Positions 1-11,283 of a stretch of DNA of 64,000 nucleotides are shown piece after piece. The position numbers were made by a program, and so were the translations under genes. A model generated the notes under the pieces. It had not been told where the DNA came from. It was given only the letters and a program-made list of their open reading frames with translations, and searched no databases. Location: assembly GCA_001931905.2 (NCBI GenBank), contig MSJI02000937.1, positions 29,082-93,081 of the forward strand, written 5' to 3'. Source of the stretch: Cladosporium sp. IMV 00045 (lineage: Eukaryota; Ascomycota; Dothideomycetes; Cladosporiales; Cladosporiaceae). Position 1 is the first letter of the stretch, and each line of letters opens with the position of its first letter.

Positions 1-660
1 GGAGGCTCGAACATGACACCCGCCAGAGGTGCGCACATATGGGCTTGGATCAAACCTTCACACCCAACTAACGTCCAGGCCTTGTTACCTAGGTTGCTAT
101 AATGACAGCGCCAATGGCCGTATTCAGCAAACCAGCCGGCCGTGTTCCTTGGCGCCGCCCTTGGCTGTCATCTCCAGAGCCAGGGATCGGGTTTCAAGCA
201 TCGACAGGCGAGCCATCGATGACACTTTGCATAGGTGCGCTGCGACAACCGAGCCCAGGCGAGTCCAAATCTCACCCTGCTATCGCGTGGCATTGCAGAC
301 AAGCCTGCGAATCAATCGCTTGACGCCTCTAGCGTGTGGGGGATGAAGCGGGGGAGGATCCCTAAAATGCACTACTTCTCGCACGGCCGAGGTTGGCTTG
401 TTGGTGATGGTGGTGTTGTTGTCCTCCAGTCCTTCACCGGGAGCTGCGGTGGTGGCATTTGCCGCGTGCATGGCGGCGCTGTTAGGTTTCTCTAATGGCG
501 CGGCAGGTTGCTGCTCAGGGTGTGAGGTACAGTATCACCGCTGGGCGAAATCTTACAAGTAGGCATTGATTCCCACTTGGTTTTCTTGTTGCTGGTCAGG
601 CAGGGTTCTGCTGTTCATTTCTCTGCAACCTCTCACATCCGAATCACTATTTCCTTGTGA
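1..660. other. intergenic, no gene seen
   Basis: No open frame here has a recognisable family motif or a convincing exon structure. The last 200 bases or so are the presumed promoter and 5' UTR of the transporter that starts at 661/673. Confidence 0.5.
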
Positions 661-2461
661 ATGATAGAAATCATGTCGGCACCAACAGCCAACCCCGACA
701 TCCCCGACCTCGAGAAGTCCAACGTCGAGCATCTCGAGCGCACCATCTCTGGTGACTCTGATGCCGCCAACGATGCCCGCATTGCGGCTCTTACGCCCGA
801 GGAGCAAAAGAAGGTCATCAGAAGAATTGATATCCGCTTGGTTTTGACGCTGGGCTTCATGTACTGCGTGTCATTGATGGACCGCACGAACACCGTGAGC
901 AGTGATCTCTGTCTATCATGAGCGCTCTCGCTGACACTCCCACCAAGGGCATCGCCGTCGTTGCTGGCATGGGCGTCGATCTCAAACTCATCGGAGACCG
1001 CTACTCGGTCATCGTGCTCATCTTCTTCATCAGCTACGTCTTGCTCCAGCCGCCTGCGACCGTTGTTCTGAGGAAAGTCGGTCCTCGAACTTTCCTCCCA
1101 TCGATCACCATTCTATGGGGCATTACGATGATCTGCTTTGGCTTCGTCAAGCAGTGGTATGAGCTGGTTCCTCTTCGTATAATTCTGGGAATCTTCGAGG
1201 CCGGTTTCTTCCCAGTATGTCTGCTCCGTTCTCAGGATTTGTTTCGAACCTACATATACTGATGATTACCAGGGCTGCGCATACCTTCTCTCCTGCTGGT
1301 ACCCACGATACGAGCTCCAGAAGCGCAATGCCGTATTCTACTTGATTGGAAGCATGAGTTCCGCATTCTCCGGCATTCTTGCCTACGGCTTTTGGCAAAT
1401 GAACGGTCTTGGTGATCTCGGTCCTGACTACGGTCAACACTACGGCCCAACTCCTACGAACCCGACGGCACCCAGTGGCATCATGTCAGGAATTGCAGGC
1501 TGGCGATGGATCTTCATCATGCAGGGTATCATCACGTAAGTCAAACGATCCATGCAGTTAACGATCCCATCTGATCAAACCCCACAGCGTCGTCGTCGGT
1601 TTCATCGGCGGCATCACCATCGTCGACTTCCCCGAACTCGCAGCCAAACACTCAAAGACATCTCTCCCCTTCTTGAACGAGAAAGAGGCCGCATTCGTCT
1701 GCGCCCGCATCGAAAAGGACCGCCACGATGTCCAACTCGAACCTTTCAACCTGAAGAAATACCTCCTAGGCGCCTGCGACTTGAAAGTCGTCGCCTTCGG
1801 CTTCCTCTTCGGCCTCACTACCACAGTCACCTACGCCATCGCCTACTTCCTCCCCATCATCCTCAACGTCGGCATGGGCTTTTCCGTCGGCGCATCTCAA
1901 TGCTTAATCGGTACGTTGCCACCTCCATCCTCATCCTCCATCAAAAACCATCCTAACCAAAACCCCCCAGCACCGCCCTACGTCCTCGCCGCCATCGTCA
2001 TGTACGCCTGCGCCTGGGCCGGCGACAAATACCACCTGCGCGGACCCTTCGTGATCATCAACGCAGCCTACGGCATCATCGGCCTGGGCATGCTAGGCTT
2101 CCTGCACAACCCAGCCGCGCGCTACGTCGGCGCCTTCCTGGCAACCACCTCCGCCAACGCCAACGTGCCCTGCGTGCTGACCTGGCAGGCCAACAACATC
2201 CGCGGACAATGGAAGCGCGCTCTCGCCTCCGCCACGCTTGTCGGCGCCGGCGGTATTGGCGGTATCATCGGCAGCACTGTTTTCAGAGAGCAGGATAAGG
2301 CTACCGGCTACAAGCCCGGCATGTATACTACCATGCTGGCTAGTGCGTTGGTGATTATCATTTCGTGTTTGTTGGAGTTGAAGTTTTGGAGGGCGAACAA
2401 GCGCGCTGCGGCTGGTGGGAAATTGGTCGCTGGGTTGGAGGGGTTCAGGTATACTTATTGA
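661..2461 (+). CDS. DAL5-type MFS anion:cation symporter (allantoate permease family), 5 exons
   Basis: Probable plasma-membrane transporter of the ACS family (Dal5/Tna1-like), which imports allantoate, ureidosuccinate, nicotinate or related organic anions. Exons read as 661-894, 948-1214, 1273-1535, 1588-1910 and 1971-2461, joining in frame to about 525 aa, the usual family length. An alternative in-frame ATG lies at 673. The acidic cytosolic N-terminus leads into TM1 ([14 protein letters not shown], with the family's D-R-T-N motif split by intron 1). The segment [17 protein letters not shown] is the conserved TM2-3 loop, and [10 protein letters not shown] is typical of the TM5-6 region. The final half ends in a hydrophobic TM12 followed by a short basic tail. 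Substrate cannot be told from sequence. The gene converges on the purine permease 306 bp downstream. Confidence 0.88.
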
Positions 2462-2767
2462 TTTGATAATCTGGTTAATTGTGTGGGATGGCTGCTGGTG
2501 TAGATTGAGAGGGTTGTACATATATAGCGATGTGGATGCGACTATGACTAGGCAAATATAATGAATGTGTTCAAGTAATTTGACCAAACATACAAGAGAG
2601 GGGTCGAAACGTGAGGCTAGAAGCTTGGTAGGTAGGTGTATGCATTCAACGCACGCAATTGGACAAAGACGCCCCAAGGAGGCTGAAGAGTACATACGAC
2701 CCTCATTCCAACAACTACTGAACGAGTGAAAAAAGGTAGTTGAATACCAACATCAATCTCGCCTCTC
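2462..2767. other. convergent 3' intergenic region
   Basis: Short A/T-richer spacer between two converging transporter genes. It should hold both 3' UTRs. No further gene is seen. Confidence 0.5.
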
Positions 2768-4369
2768 CTAACGTCCAAAACGGCGAATCTCCAACCACCT
2801 CAAAGGCGGAAAGACGATAAGAGCCCAAGCGAAACCGACAAAGTTCCCCATGTCACCGCCATGCTCACCAATCAGAGCCGCAAGCGGGCCGATATACCAA
2901 ACCTGAGCCATGCAAATTATCGCGCCCGCCCAGCCAACAAGGAAAGCAGCCAGTGCTGCCAAACCCACAGGCAATTTGCGGTGATCGTCCCACGCGTCCC
3001 AATTCCAGCCCAAACCGCGCCAGCTGCGGAAGATCAGATGTTCTTCCAGCACAATGGCGATCCAAATCGACACCCAGTATCCCATGAGAGCGAGGAAGTT
3101 TGTGAAAATCTCGGCCAGATTCGCGCGGCCGGCGATGGCGCAGACGGTGAAAATTATCGTTCCCACCGTGTTCCACACCACGCGCGGGATTTTCTCGAAG
3201 TTCGTCCCGAGGGTTTGGAAATCCACGCCCGCTGCGTACACGGGCAGGATTAGGTTGGCGATCAGGCCGAGGGCGACGATGACGCTGCAGAAGGATCCGA
3301 AACCGCCCAGGGGCCGGAAGCCTTCGACGATGAGGGCGCCTTCGGACACGTCGAAGGCGGCCGCCCAGAGTGGGTTGGAGGTGATGCCGGAGCCGAGACC
3401 GATGCCTACGACGAAGGCGAATGTGAAGGATAGTGCGAGGCCGACCATTGTCACGGCGAACACCTTGCGGCGTGGCGCGTTTTCGGGGTAGTAGACGAAG
3501 AGATCCGCGGCGCCTCCGCTGTAAGTGATGGCGGCTGCCATGCACAGACTGAAGAAGCTGAGTTGGTTGCCTCTGACGGTAAGCGAATCTACGCCTTCGG
3601 CAGGGTTGGCTGTCAAGTCAAAGTTGGGACCAGCGACACCGGCCAGAATAGAGACGACGATGATTTGAGGAAGCCAAGCGTATCGCTCGTAGAGGTGGAA
3701 AATGCTGTAGCCGAAAGTCGTGATCACCCACCCGATGACTGCGGTGATGATGATGCCCACGATCACGGTCAGACTGCCGCCGACGCTGACCGCACTGATG
3801 ATTTGACCGGCTACGATGGCGTCCAAGAGCGAATAGCCTAGAAGGACGATGATGTTGAGAATGACGATGATCTTGGCGGGATACCAGCCCATTGAATAAC
3901 GCGCGAAGACCATGGTCCTGTTACCAGACCTGGGTCCGAAAGTCGCAATGTAGGCGACCGGAGTGATGCCAACGATCATGCCAAAGACGGCGCATAGAGC
4001 AGCGTCGGTGAAGCCGAGCTGGAACACTGAAGGACCAAGCATGCCCAGCGTGATGTTGTTCGCAGCCAGGTTGATACTGAACCAGAGAATACCAATCTGA
4101 CCAAATCCCAACTGAGAGGTGCTGTGGCGGTCCTCTGGCATCACCCTCTCAATGCCTCTGGCTTCCAAGTTATAGCGAACCAACGTCCTCTCAAACGACC
4201 TGATGTATTTCATCGGTCCACGGCCCGCCGTCGCTTCGACATCTGTGGAATCCGTTTGCGCGGTTATGGAAGTTTGAGGCGCGAGGTTTGGCCCGATTTT
4301 TTCATGAGTCTTCACCCTGTTGTGTCCGGCTTCTTGAGCCATCTCAGTGGCATTCCCATGCTCTTCCAT
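2768..4369 (-). CDS. NCS1 purine/cytosine permease (Fcy2/FcyB-like)
   Basis: Uninterrupted 533-aa frame. It matches the nucleobase:cation symporter-1 family, fungal Fcy2/Fcy21 branch, which takes up adenine, hypoxanthine, guanine and cytosine with protons at the plasma membrane. The cytosolic N-terminus (about 85 aa) ends in the characteristic FERTLVRYNLEARGIERV stretch. TM1 follows (LWFSINLAANNITLGMLGP, a conserved NCS1 signature), then TFGPRSGNRTMVFARYSMGW, where the family has GxRxG and the substrate-site region. About 12 hydrophobic segments are visible. Length is typical. Subfamily is firm; which base is preferred is inference. Confidence 0.9.
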   Translation of the reverse strand: MEEHGNATEMAQEAGHNRVKTHEKIGPNLAPQTSITAQTDSTDVEATAGRGPMKYIRSFERTLVRYNLEARGIERVMPEDRHSTSQLGFGQIGILWFSINLAANNITLGMLGPSVFQLGFTDAALCAVFGMIVGITPVAYIATFGPRSGNRTMVFARYSMGWYPAKIIVILNIIVLLGYSLLDAIVAGQIISAVSVGGSLTVIVGIIITAVIGWVITTFGYSIFHLYERYAWLPQIIVVSILAGVAGPNFDLTANPAEGVDSLTVRGNQLSFFSLCMAAAITYSGGAADLFVYYPENAPRRKVFAVTMVGLALSFTFAFVVGIGLGSGITSNPLWAAAFDVSEGALIVEGFRPLGGFGSFCSVIVALGLIANLILPVYAAGVDFQTLGTNFEKIPRVVWNTVGTIIFTVCAIAGRANLAEIFTNFLALMGYWVSIWIAIVLEEHLIFRSWRGLGWNWDAWDDHRKLPVGLAALAAFLVGWAGAIICMAQVWYIGPLAALIGEHGGDMGNFVGFAWALIVFPPLRWLEIRRFGR

Positions 4370-5429
4370 TGTGATCTGTTCATGTCAGTTTCAATCCCAT
4401 GTTTGGGGAATACTTTTTCAGGCATGATCCTTTCGCTGGCTTTACCCAGAGCAAGTTCAAGGCCGTATGATCTCAGCCCAACACTTTGCTGCGACGCGAC
4501 ATAGCGAGCGATCGGTCCCAGTGCCTCTGTCGCTGTCGCAGCTAAGTGTCGAGCACCGGCTCATGCTGTTACGGATAGTACCTTGATCTTGGTCTCCAGA
4601 CGCTGCTATGCTACTTGGGTGCATTTTGATGGTAGGACGGCGTACAATTGTACAGAGGAAACGAAAACCCTGCGACCAATGTTAGTGTGCCAATGGCGGA
4701 ATGAAAAGCGATGTCGGCGATTGAAAACGAAGATGTCATGATCGACGCCGTGGGGTTTTGTTACCTGCTTGGTGAATGCTCGTCAGATACTCAAGTGTGA
4801 TCTTTGAGACGATACAGAGACGATCGATGTATGCGACAAAGATTGAGATGAAGGAGTCAGAAGAAAAAAGATAAGAGAGAACATTTCCAAGAACCAGCAC
4901 ATGGCATGCTTCGGACTAGCGAAAGGCCCTGGATTCGTTGGCTCGGCCGGACCCATCTCCAAGGCGTTTTGGTGGGGGCAGAGGGCAGCGAACCATTCTG
5001 CTGCTATCGTGGTATTGATCTCCTGAACGCTTGTGCCTTTGATGACTCTTGCCTTGGAATCGATCTCATGTTCAAGTCTCGTCTGAACGTCTTGATTCCT
5101 CTCACTAGGTCCTTCGTCACAAGACTCGCAACATCATTTTGCATATCGCAAGCAAAAGGCGTCAGGAAAGAATTACCTTTCGCGGCTCTCCTCAGAAACT
5201 TGGCGAACGTTAGCTCTAAGACTCTCATTCGGCCTAGTGGTTGGCCAGACTGTATTTCCATTCTTGAAAGCCTAGTCAAACCCGGCCTATCTTTCAATCT
5301 TTACACCCCCAGAAACCAACTTTCATACCGCAAACGCCCGATCCGGTTACTAGAGTGCCGTATACCAACAGATGTGATCCTATTTTCTTTGAGGTATACA
5401 GTCTCTTCACGCATACGGCCACGCACAGC
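4370..5429. other. divergent promoter region, no gene seen
   Basis: About 1.06 kb between the permease start (-) and the TENA gene start (+). A 196-codon open frame at 4906-5496 has no recognisable motif and runs into the next gene in another frame, so it was not called. The region probably holds the promoters and 5' UTRs of both neighbours. Confidence 0.45.
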
Positions 5430-7522
5430 ATGCCTCGCACCCAAGACACCTACACTCACGGCCAATTCGAACCAATCGATCCTGAGCAGTTCGTGAGCCG
5501 CTCATCGACGACTGTGGTCTGCAGCCATTGTCGCTCATGGCGAATTGCGGCTGGCAATTTGAACGCAAAGAAGATTCACCTTTCCGCGTGCGCGCCGTAT
5601 GCTGAATAGCGAGCGGCCGGCAACGGCGAGTAGCTCGCACCAATTAATCTCTACTACAGTAAAAAGGGCCACGAAAGGTAAGCCCCCGTTGCTCCCCGCC
5701 GCTGCTAGACTCTCTTTGTCTGGTCAGGACTTTTGGCATCATCGCGTTTTGGGGGGAAATCTTTCGCTTGGAATTCGCAACGCGTAACCTTTCCTGATGC
5801 TCAGCAGCGCGATACATGGCCAGGATAGTGCCGACGGATTAGGCCCTTTTGTAGTCCTCACAGAAAATCCAAGTATGTACATTCATTCAAGCTTTATTGA
5901 TCGCTTATATTATTTACGTGTATGCTAATTAATTGCATACAGAGGTCTCAAAGGTGTGCAGTCATGTCTTGCGCCGCGATGTCACTCCCTAAACGCATAC
6001 TGACAACATATTCAAGGCCTTTGAATACCACCAAACCGAAGGCCAAAAGGTGAGTGCATCCTCGTAGGGCAATCCGTTGGAATTACAATCATTCTCGCAA
6101 CACTTTATCATCGCTTGTCGAAACTGACTTGATTATATAGATCCCATCTGTTCGTTGTCTCTCATGCGGCTATACACGAGCAACAAACAACACGCGTCAA
6201 GTCGAACACCTTCTGCAGTGCCGCGAGTGGCTTGAATTGCCTGACGGCCAAGAAGCAATAGCTACCCAACAGATTGGTCCTGCAAATATGCCCCCAGTCA
6301 GGCAAGATGGCTTCTTGCGCGGTACCGTTGCCAACCCTCACCTGAGCGGTGGTCGCCGAGTAGCTGCAAAACCCTCTGTATCGTTTCGACCCAACCAAGG
6401 ACTGCCGCCAGTGACACCTCATCGTCAGTCCCAGACGGGTCCACCACCGCCAGCTCCGTCTCTTGCGAATCACCTTCTCAGTCGCGATCCGGATGCTGTC
6501 AACGCCGCTACACAGTTACAATTCCTGTCGCATGCAGGCTGCGGAACACTCTCTGCTCCGGCTCTTACTCAGTGGCTAGCCCAAGATGCTTATATCTCTA
6601 GAGCCTTTATGAGTTTCATCGGAAGACTGATCGGCAAGATGCGTCTACCCGGTACTGCCATCTCGATGGAAAACACAACTTTCCGTGTTATGGATCTCTT
6701 AATAAGCACACTCAACAATGTTCGTCGCGAAATGAGCTTTTTCGACAACACCGCCACCAAATACGAACTTCAAATATACCCAGACCCACCTTCACCTGCA
6801 ACGAAGGGTTTAATTGACCTTTTTGCCAATGCTTCGAGCTCCGGGGCATCGTTGCTGGAGGGATTGGTATTACTTTGGACGATTGAGCACGTGGGTTCGG
6901 ACGTTTATCGTTGCCTATTTCCGAAGGTTGACAACATACACAGTGCTACCGTTCCTCATGGCACCACGCCAGCACCTTCACCAACAACAGCAGCAACAAC
7001 AATAACACATCGAGCTCAAACTACAGTTTACCATCATTCATGACAGGCGCACCATACAGCACCGAAGGCGCCGCCAGCGGCAGTAACGAGTCGCACATCA
7101 ACGCTCTCCACCAAGCGCTGATCCCCAACTGGACCTCACCAGCTTTCAGCAAATTCGTCGATGCCTGCCGATCAATCGTCGACGAGGTCGCCAATTCCAT
7201 GACGTCCGGCAACGGTCGCGAGGAAATGCAGCGCTGCGAGCAGACTTTCAAGCAGGCCCTGTGGCTCTGGAAAGGGATCTGGCCTGAAGTCAACGGCATG
7301 GGAGACTTCGACGAGCTTGCGCAAGAGAGCCAGCCGCCTGCTTCTGCTCAGACGGGTGCTCAGCGCGACAATGGAACAAATGGCGAACCTATTGAGATTC
7401 CGGACGATGAGGAGTCTGGAGAACGAAGTGTTGGGCCGGATGGTGATGATGCGCAATCTGCGGACACTCCTTATGGTGGTACTGGGCTGGGTGCTGTCCA
7501 TGCGTCGAATCGGATGTCTTGA
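5430..7522 (+). CDS. TENA/THI-4 (haem-oxygenase-fold) protein with two N-terminal CxxC...HLxxC motifs, about 7 exons
   Basis: The C-terminal half is a TENA/THI-4/PQQC domain. It reads FLSHAGCGTLSAPALTQWLA, then IGRLIGKMRLPG, then TIEH|CYRSSW across an intron at 6891-6943, and ends with QALWLWKGIWPEVNGMG. This fold includes thiaminase-II-like enzymes of thiamine salvage, but the fungal branch has no proven reaction. The N-terminus carries two similar motifs: CSHCRSWR...KKIHLSAC (exon 1) and CLSCGYTR...VEHLLQC (from 6141), both C-x2-C-x(n)-H-L-x3-C, resembling BED or zinc-knuckle fingers. My exon reading is 5430-5596, 5660-5677, 5808-5872, a small exon from 5943, about 6017-6049, 6141-6890 and 6944-7522. 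Exons 2-5 are uncertain. An Asn/Ser-rich insert interrupts the TENA domain, and an acidic disordered tail follows it. Confidence 0.72.
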
Positions 7523-8090
7523 TCGGACTTCATGGCTGCGCTTTACGGTCCTCGCGCTTTTTTCGCCAATGGACAAGATGTCGACAAATCTATCATCGGA
7601 GTCCGAAGAGGCGATATCCAACATCATGAGTGTGTCGCAATATCAGTGGGCATATTCAGATGTTTTGGCTAGCGTCGTTCGAACCCGCCACCGGATTTTT
7701 GCACCTCTCCGCTTTTGGCACAGCAGCTCTCTCGCCCACGTTTCAGGTCTGAAACGAGATAAAATGCTATTGTCAATGGCCCAACAATAGTGTCACACAA
7801 CCACAGCCTTTCAATAATTGTTCATATTACGACCGGCTGGTTTGCGCTGAGACAGACAAAGAAATCCGACATCAGAACTATACCATCACCCTCAACCGGC
7901 ATTCTCAATTTCCGACAAAGAGATTCGACCTCGACCTCGACATTTACTCCAACCAGACAAAGAAACGCATCGCATCGCAAGATTAACAGCATCACCTCCA
8001 AATACCCAAGCATCCTCAAAAGAGGAACGCTGGTCGTTCCTCACACACTAATCTCATACACAAACCACAAACCACCCACCGCCACCCAAA
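7523..8090. other. intergenic, no gene seen
   Basis: 3' flank of the TENA gene and promoter of the next gene, both on the + strand. The segment upstream of 8091 is A/C-rich, as in fungal 5' UTRs. Overlapping short frames here are not supported. Confidence 0.45.
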
Positions 8091-8759
8091 ATGGACTCCC
8101 ACACCGCGACCAACGACTACGGCACCATCATCCGCATGACGACCCCGATCCACATCCCTTCCAGCCACCAGTACGTCGCCGAGACCGAGCCGGCCCTGAT
8201 CCGCCAATACTGCCGCACCAATACGCTCGCGCGCGGCCGCATCCTGTACGATGTGTGCGAGCGCCGCGCCTGGGACGACAACCACCTGGGGTATCTCGTC
8301 CCTTCCGAGATCGTCTTCGAGGCGCGCATGGCCGCGGGCCTCAAACAAGCAGATTATTGGAAGCAATTGCCGGCGCGGAAGGTCGAGGTGTATCAGCTCG
8401 CTTGGGCAATTTTGGCGACGCACTGGCCGCGCTTGCCGATTCTGGGGGGCAGGAGGATCGTGGAGTGGCTGAGTAGGTTGGGCCAGGGGACGGGGCGCGA
8501 TGTGGTCGAGGATGCTGTTGTGAAGTATGCGAAGATGAATTGGACGGATTATTGGGTGAGGGTTGGACATGGCCGTGCTGGTGCTGTTGAGAAAGAGCAC
8601 GCTTGCGAGGCTGTCGCGGAGAAGATGAGGCAGGTGCTGGAGACTTGGATGCCGGTGAATATTTCGCTGTCGTACATTCAGGGGGTTTGGGAGAGAAATG
8701 GGTTGGCGGAGGTAAAGGAGAGTGTGAGGGAGACTTATCCGCGCAGGAGGTTCACTTGA
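8091..8759 (+). CDS. hypothetical protein, 222 aa (possibly DUF2293-like)
   Basis: Single-exon frame with a good start context (AAAATGG) and a C/A-rich leader. I do not recognise it firmly. The middle segment KYAKMNWTDYWVRVGHGRAG followed by an AR-like helix and VLETW recalls the DUF2293 pattern (basic helix, H/N-x-TDY, R-rich helix, terminal W), but the match is loose. The protein is rich in Arg and Trp, has no signal peptide or membrane segment, and looks like a small helical domain. No function can be given. Confidence 0.6.
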   Translation: MDSHTATNDYGTIIRMTTPIHIPSSHQYVAETEPALIRQYCRTNTLARGRILYDVCERRAWDDNHLGYLVPSEIVFEARMAAGLKQADYWKQLPARKVEVYQLAWAILATHWPRLPILGGRRIVEWLSRLGQGTGRDVVEDAVVKYAKMNWTDYWVRVGHGRAGAVEKEHACEAVAEKMRQVLETWMPVNISLSYIQGVWERNGLAEVKESVRETYPRRRFT

Positions 8760-9042
8760 TGAAGACGCCGGATCTGAGTGAAGCGTTCGCCTCATGCGAC
8801 TTCTTTATCGCGCCTGCTCTCTCGCGGTCAGCTGGACAGAGATTTGTTCGGCTCATCAGGCATGTGCTCAACGCTCTCTACGCACCACCGACGGCTTCAT
8901 TTAATGCTGCCGCTTAACAACAACAACAAAATCCTCCGCCACCCTCCTGATTCTGAACCACAAGCAACTCCACAACAAGACTCGGCGCACCACACCAGCT
9001 ACACACATACAAGACCCAAGAACATCCCAACACCAACCAACC
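8760..9042. other. short intergenic spacer
   Basis: 3' flank of the 222-aa gene and a C/A-rich leader of the secreted-protein gene. Nothing else is seen. Confidence 0.4.
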
Positions 9043-9615
9043 ATGCACTCCATCACAGCCCTCCCCCTGCTCTTCCTTCGCCTCACCCACCTCACCACCA
9101 GCGTAAGCCACCCTCTCGTCCCTCACCACAAACCCCAAAACTAACCCTCCCACCAGCGCACCATCCCATCCCTTTCCACGCGCCAAACCTCCACCGACGC
9201 CTCCACCAACCTCCCCGCAACCTGCCTCTCCCCCACCACCTCCCCCACCATAACCAACGCCACCCTGACCACCACCCTCACCCTCTTCTGCACCGAACAC
9301 CAGGGCACCCCCATCGCCAGCGAGGGCAACTACACCACGTGGTACGACACCAACGGCACTTCCAGCGACGACGCAGGCAAGCGCGTGCACTTCACCATCA
9401 CCAGCGTTTGCGCTCCGAATGGGATTTACCTCCCGCTTCCGCTGTGCGAGGAGGGGTTTGGAGCGGTGAAGGAGGGGTGTTTGCTTGATGAGGAGACGGG
9501 GAAGGAGGAGAAGGGGAAGGAGGATGGGGAGGAAGAGGGGTGTGAGCGCACGGCGGGCGGGTGGGCGAGAGTGCAGTGTCTTGATTTTGAGGTTAGGGTT
9601 GCGCTCGGGGAGTGA
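9043..9615 (+). CDS. small secreted cysteine-rich protein (effector candidate), 2 exons
   Basis: Exon 1 (9043-9102) encodes a 20-residue start MHSITALPLLFLRLTHLTTS that looks like a secretion signal. A 54-bp intron (9103-9156) follows, and exon 2 runs 9157-9615, giving about 172 aa. The mature part has seven cysteines, Thr-rich spacers with N-x-T sites (NAT, NYT, NGT), and a strongly charged Glu/Lys stretch near residues 127-145. No family is recognised. Signal peptide, small size, cysteines and lack of a known domain are what effector-type proteins show, but no host role can be read from sequence. The highly biased C-rich then GGA-rich composition leaves some risk that the C-terminal frame is not translated as drawn. 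Confidence 0.55.
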
Positions 9616-11283
9616 GAGTCACAATTGAGAGTCAGTGCACTCCATGCGGATGTGCGACTTGAGATTGGGGAGTTTTGCGTGAATGGGTGAAAGAATGAAG
9701 AGAGTGAATGAGAACACTTGCTAAAGAGAGGTTGAGGAGACATCTCCCATCTGGTATGGAGTAGATAACCAATTACAATAATGTGCAATCCTTGTACATC
9801 CTACCGTGCCGTGCAATCCTCCCTTCAAACTACACGCAGATGGTGAGAGGAGGCAGGGAAAGCATGGCCTTGACAGCTGTGAAACCGCCATCCTACATGC
9901 ACCGTAGAATGGAACACACGTGTAGCCAACAAGAGAGTGACTGAGTTCTTTGTCCGAGTCCTCAAACTGACAAACAAGAAGCCACAGAGAAGTGACGCAA
10001 ACAAAGAAAGGAGAAGGATTCCAGGCTCGGCTCCACATTCAGACAGCAAACCACCAAGGTTCCTTTCTAGCTGGGCTTTGCTTATCTGATAGGGCCCGAA
10101 GACCTTCTAGAAGCCAGCCAGACAGGGTGTGCAAGGGCAGGAATGGTTGAAGAAGAAGGATGGCTAGCGGGCGGGCTGATCTTCTTCCCGTCCCCGTTAT
10201 GCTAGGCTAGCTATTGCGTCTGGAATATGCATGGTCGAGTACCTGTGAAGCTACCCAGGTAGCTAACAACATCATCATGCACGAGGTGGTTTGGTTGGGG
10301 AGGAGCGAAGTGGGTAGATACAGGTGTATAACAGTCGGTGGTTTTCAAGCTGCAAGGCAAGACGCCACCGCATAGGGTAGTCCGCCAGTCGGGTCTTCTA
10401 CCAGCATGCGCATTTGTACGTCAAGTAAAGGGCTTGCATTTCGTATGTTTGGCGTAGAATGATGGTTTTTCTGCTCATCTAGGAGGTACGATTATTGCGT
10501 GCATGCACCCCACCGGCAGGCGGCAGCCCAGCAGCAGCAGTAGGTCTTCTGTACATGTACGTACACGTGTTGCTGGCTGGCTGCTGTGTCAGACCGCCAT
10601 CTTTGGTTCTTTATGGCTGGATGGCGGTGGTACATTGATACTTTCTTTACGGGTTTAGATTGGTAGGATGTGACGAGTATGATTTCATTGTTGATTGAGT
10701 GGCAAGAGGAGTACCATACAAGGAAGTGTATTATTGATTCATCAGACAGGAAAATTGATATGGAGATAGATACCTGCTATCAATCTCTCCATCACTCACA
10801 ATCGGCAGGTCGCCCCGCGCATCCAGCAAGGAAAAAGCCAATGCCCTGATTTTGCCCCTCACTAGACAGCTCGAATCCTTCGCCAGATCTGTCTATCGCA
10901 ACATTTTTTGGCTACTGCCGCCGGCCAACTCCACATCACCTCTGACTCTGAATCCACTGCACTCACTTCTGCACTACTTCTGCATCGCACAAGCGCCCAA
11001 CCCCTGCCGTCCGTCTCCAAGCCACTAGACTGCCACTGTACACCTCAACCTGCACTTCTCCCCTACCAATCCCATCCCCAACCCAACCCAACCACTGCAG
11101 CACATCCCTCTCGGCCCAAGCACCGCTCTCGCTGACCGCACGCACGCCTTGCACAAGCTGACGCCGCCCGCCGCCCACTCCTCCTGCGTCTTTTTCCCCA
11201 AAGGAAAAAAAATATTCCCAACCCGGACTTTTTCTATCCTACCCCTCTCTCTCACCCCTCCCTCCCTCTCCCTCTCTTTCAAT
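9616..11283. other. 1.7-kb intergenic region with pyrimidine-rich leader
   Basis: No supported gene. From about 10820 to 11283 the + strand is strongly C/T-rich (for example the CCCTCCCTCTCCCTCTC tract just before the APRT start), as in promoters and 5' UTRs of highly expressed fungal genes. Confidence 0.5.

Noticed and set aside
4906..5496. 196-codon open frame on the + strand
   Set aside because: No family motif, no good start context, and it overlaps the first exon of the TENA gene in another frame.
7672..7690. GTTCGAACC resembling a tRNA T-loop
   Set aside because: Flanking bases do not form the T stem, and no acceptor, D or anticodon arms are found around it.
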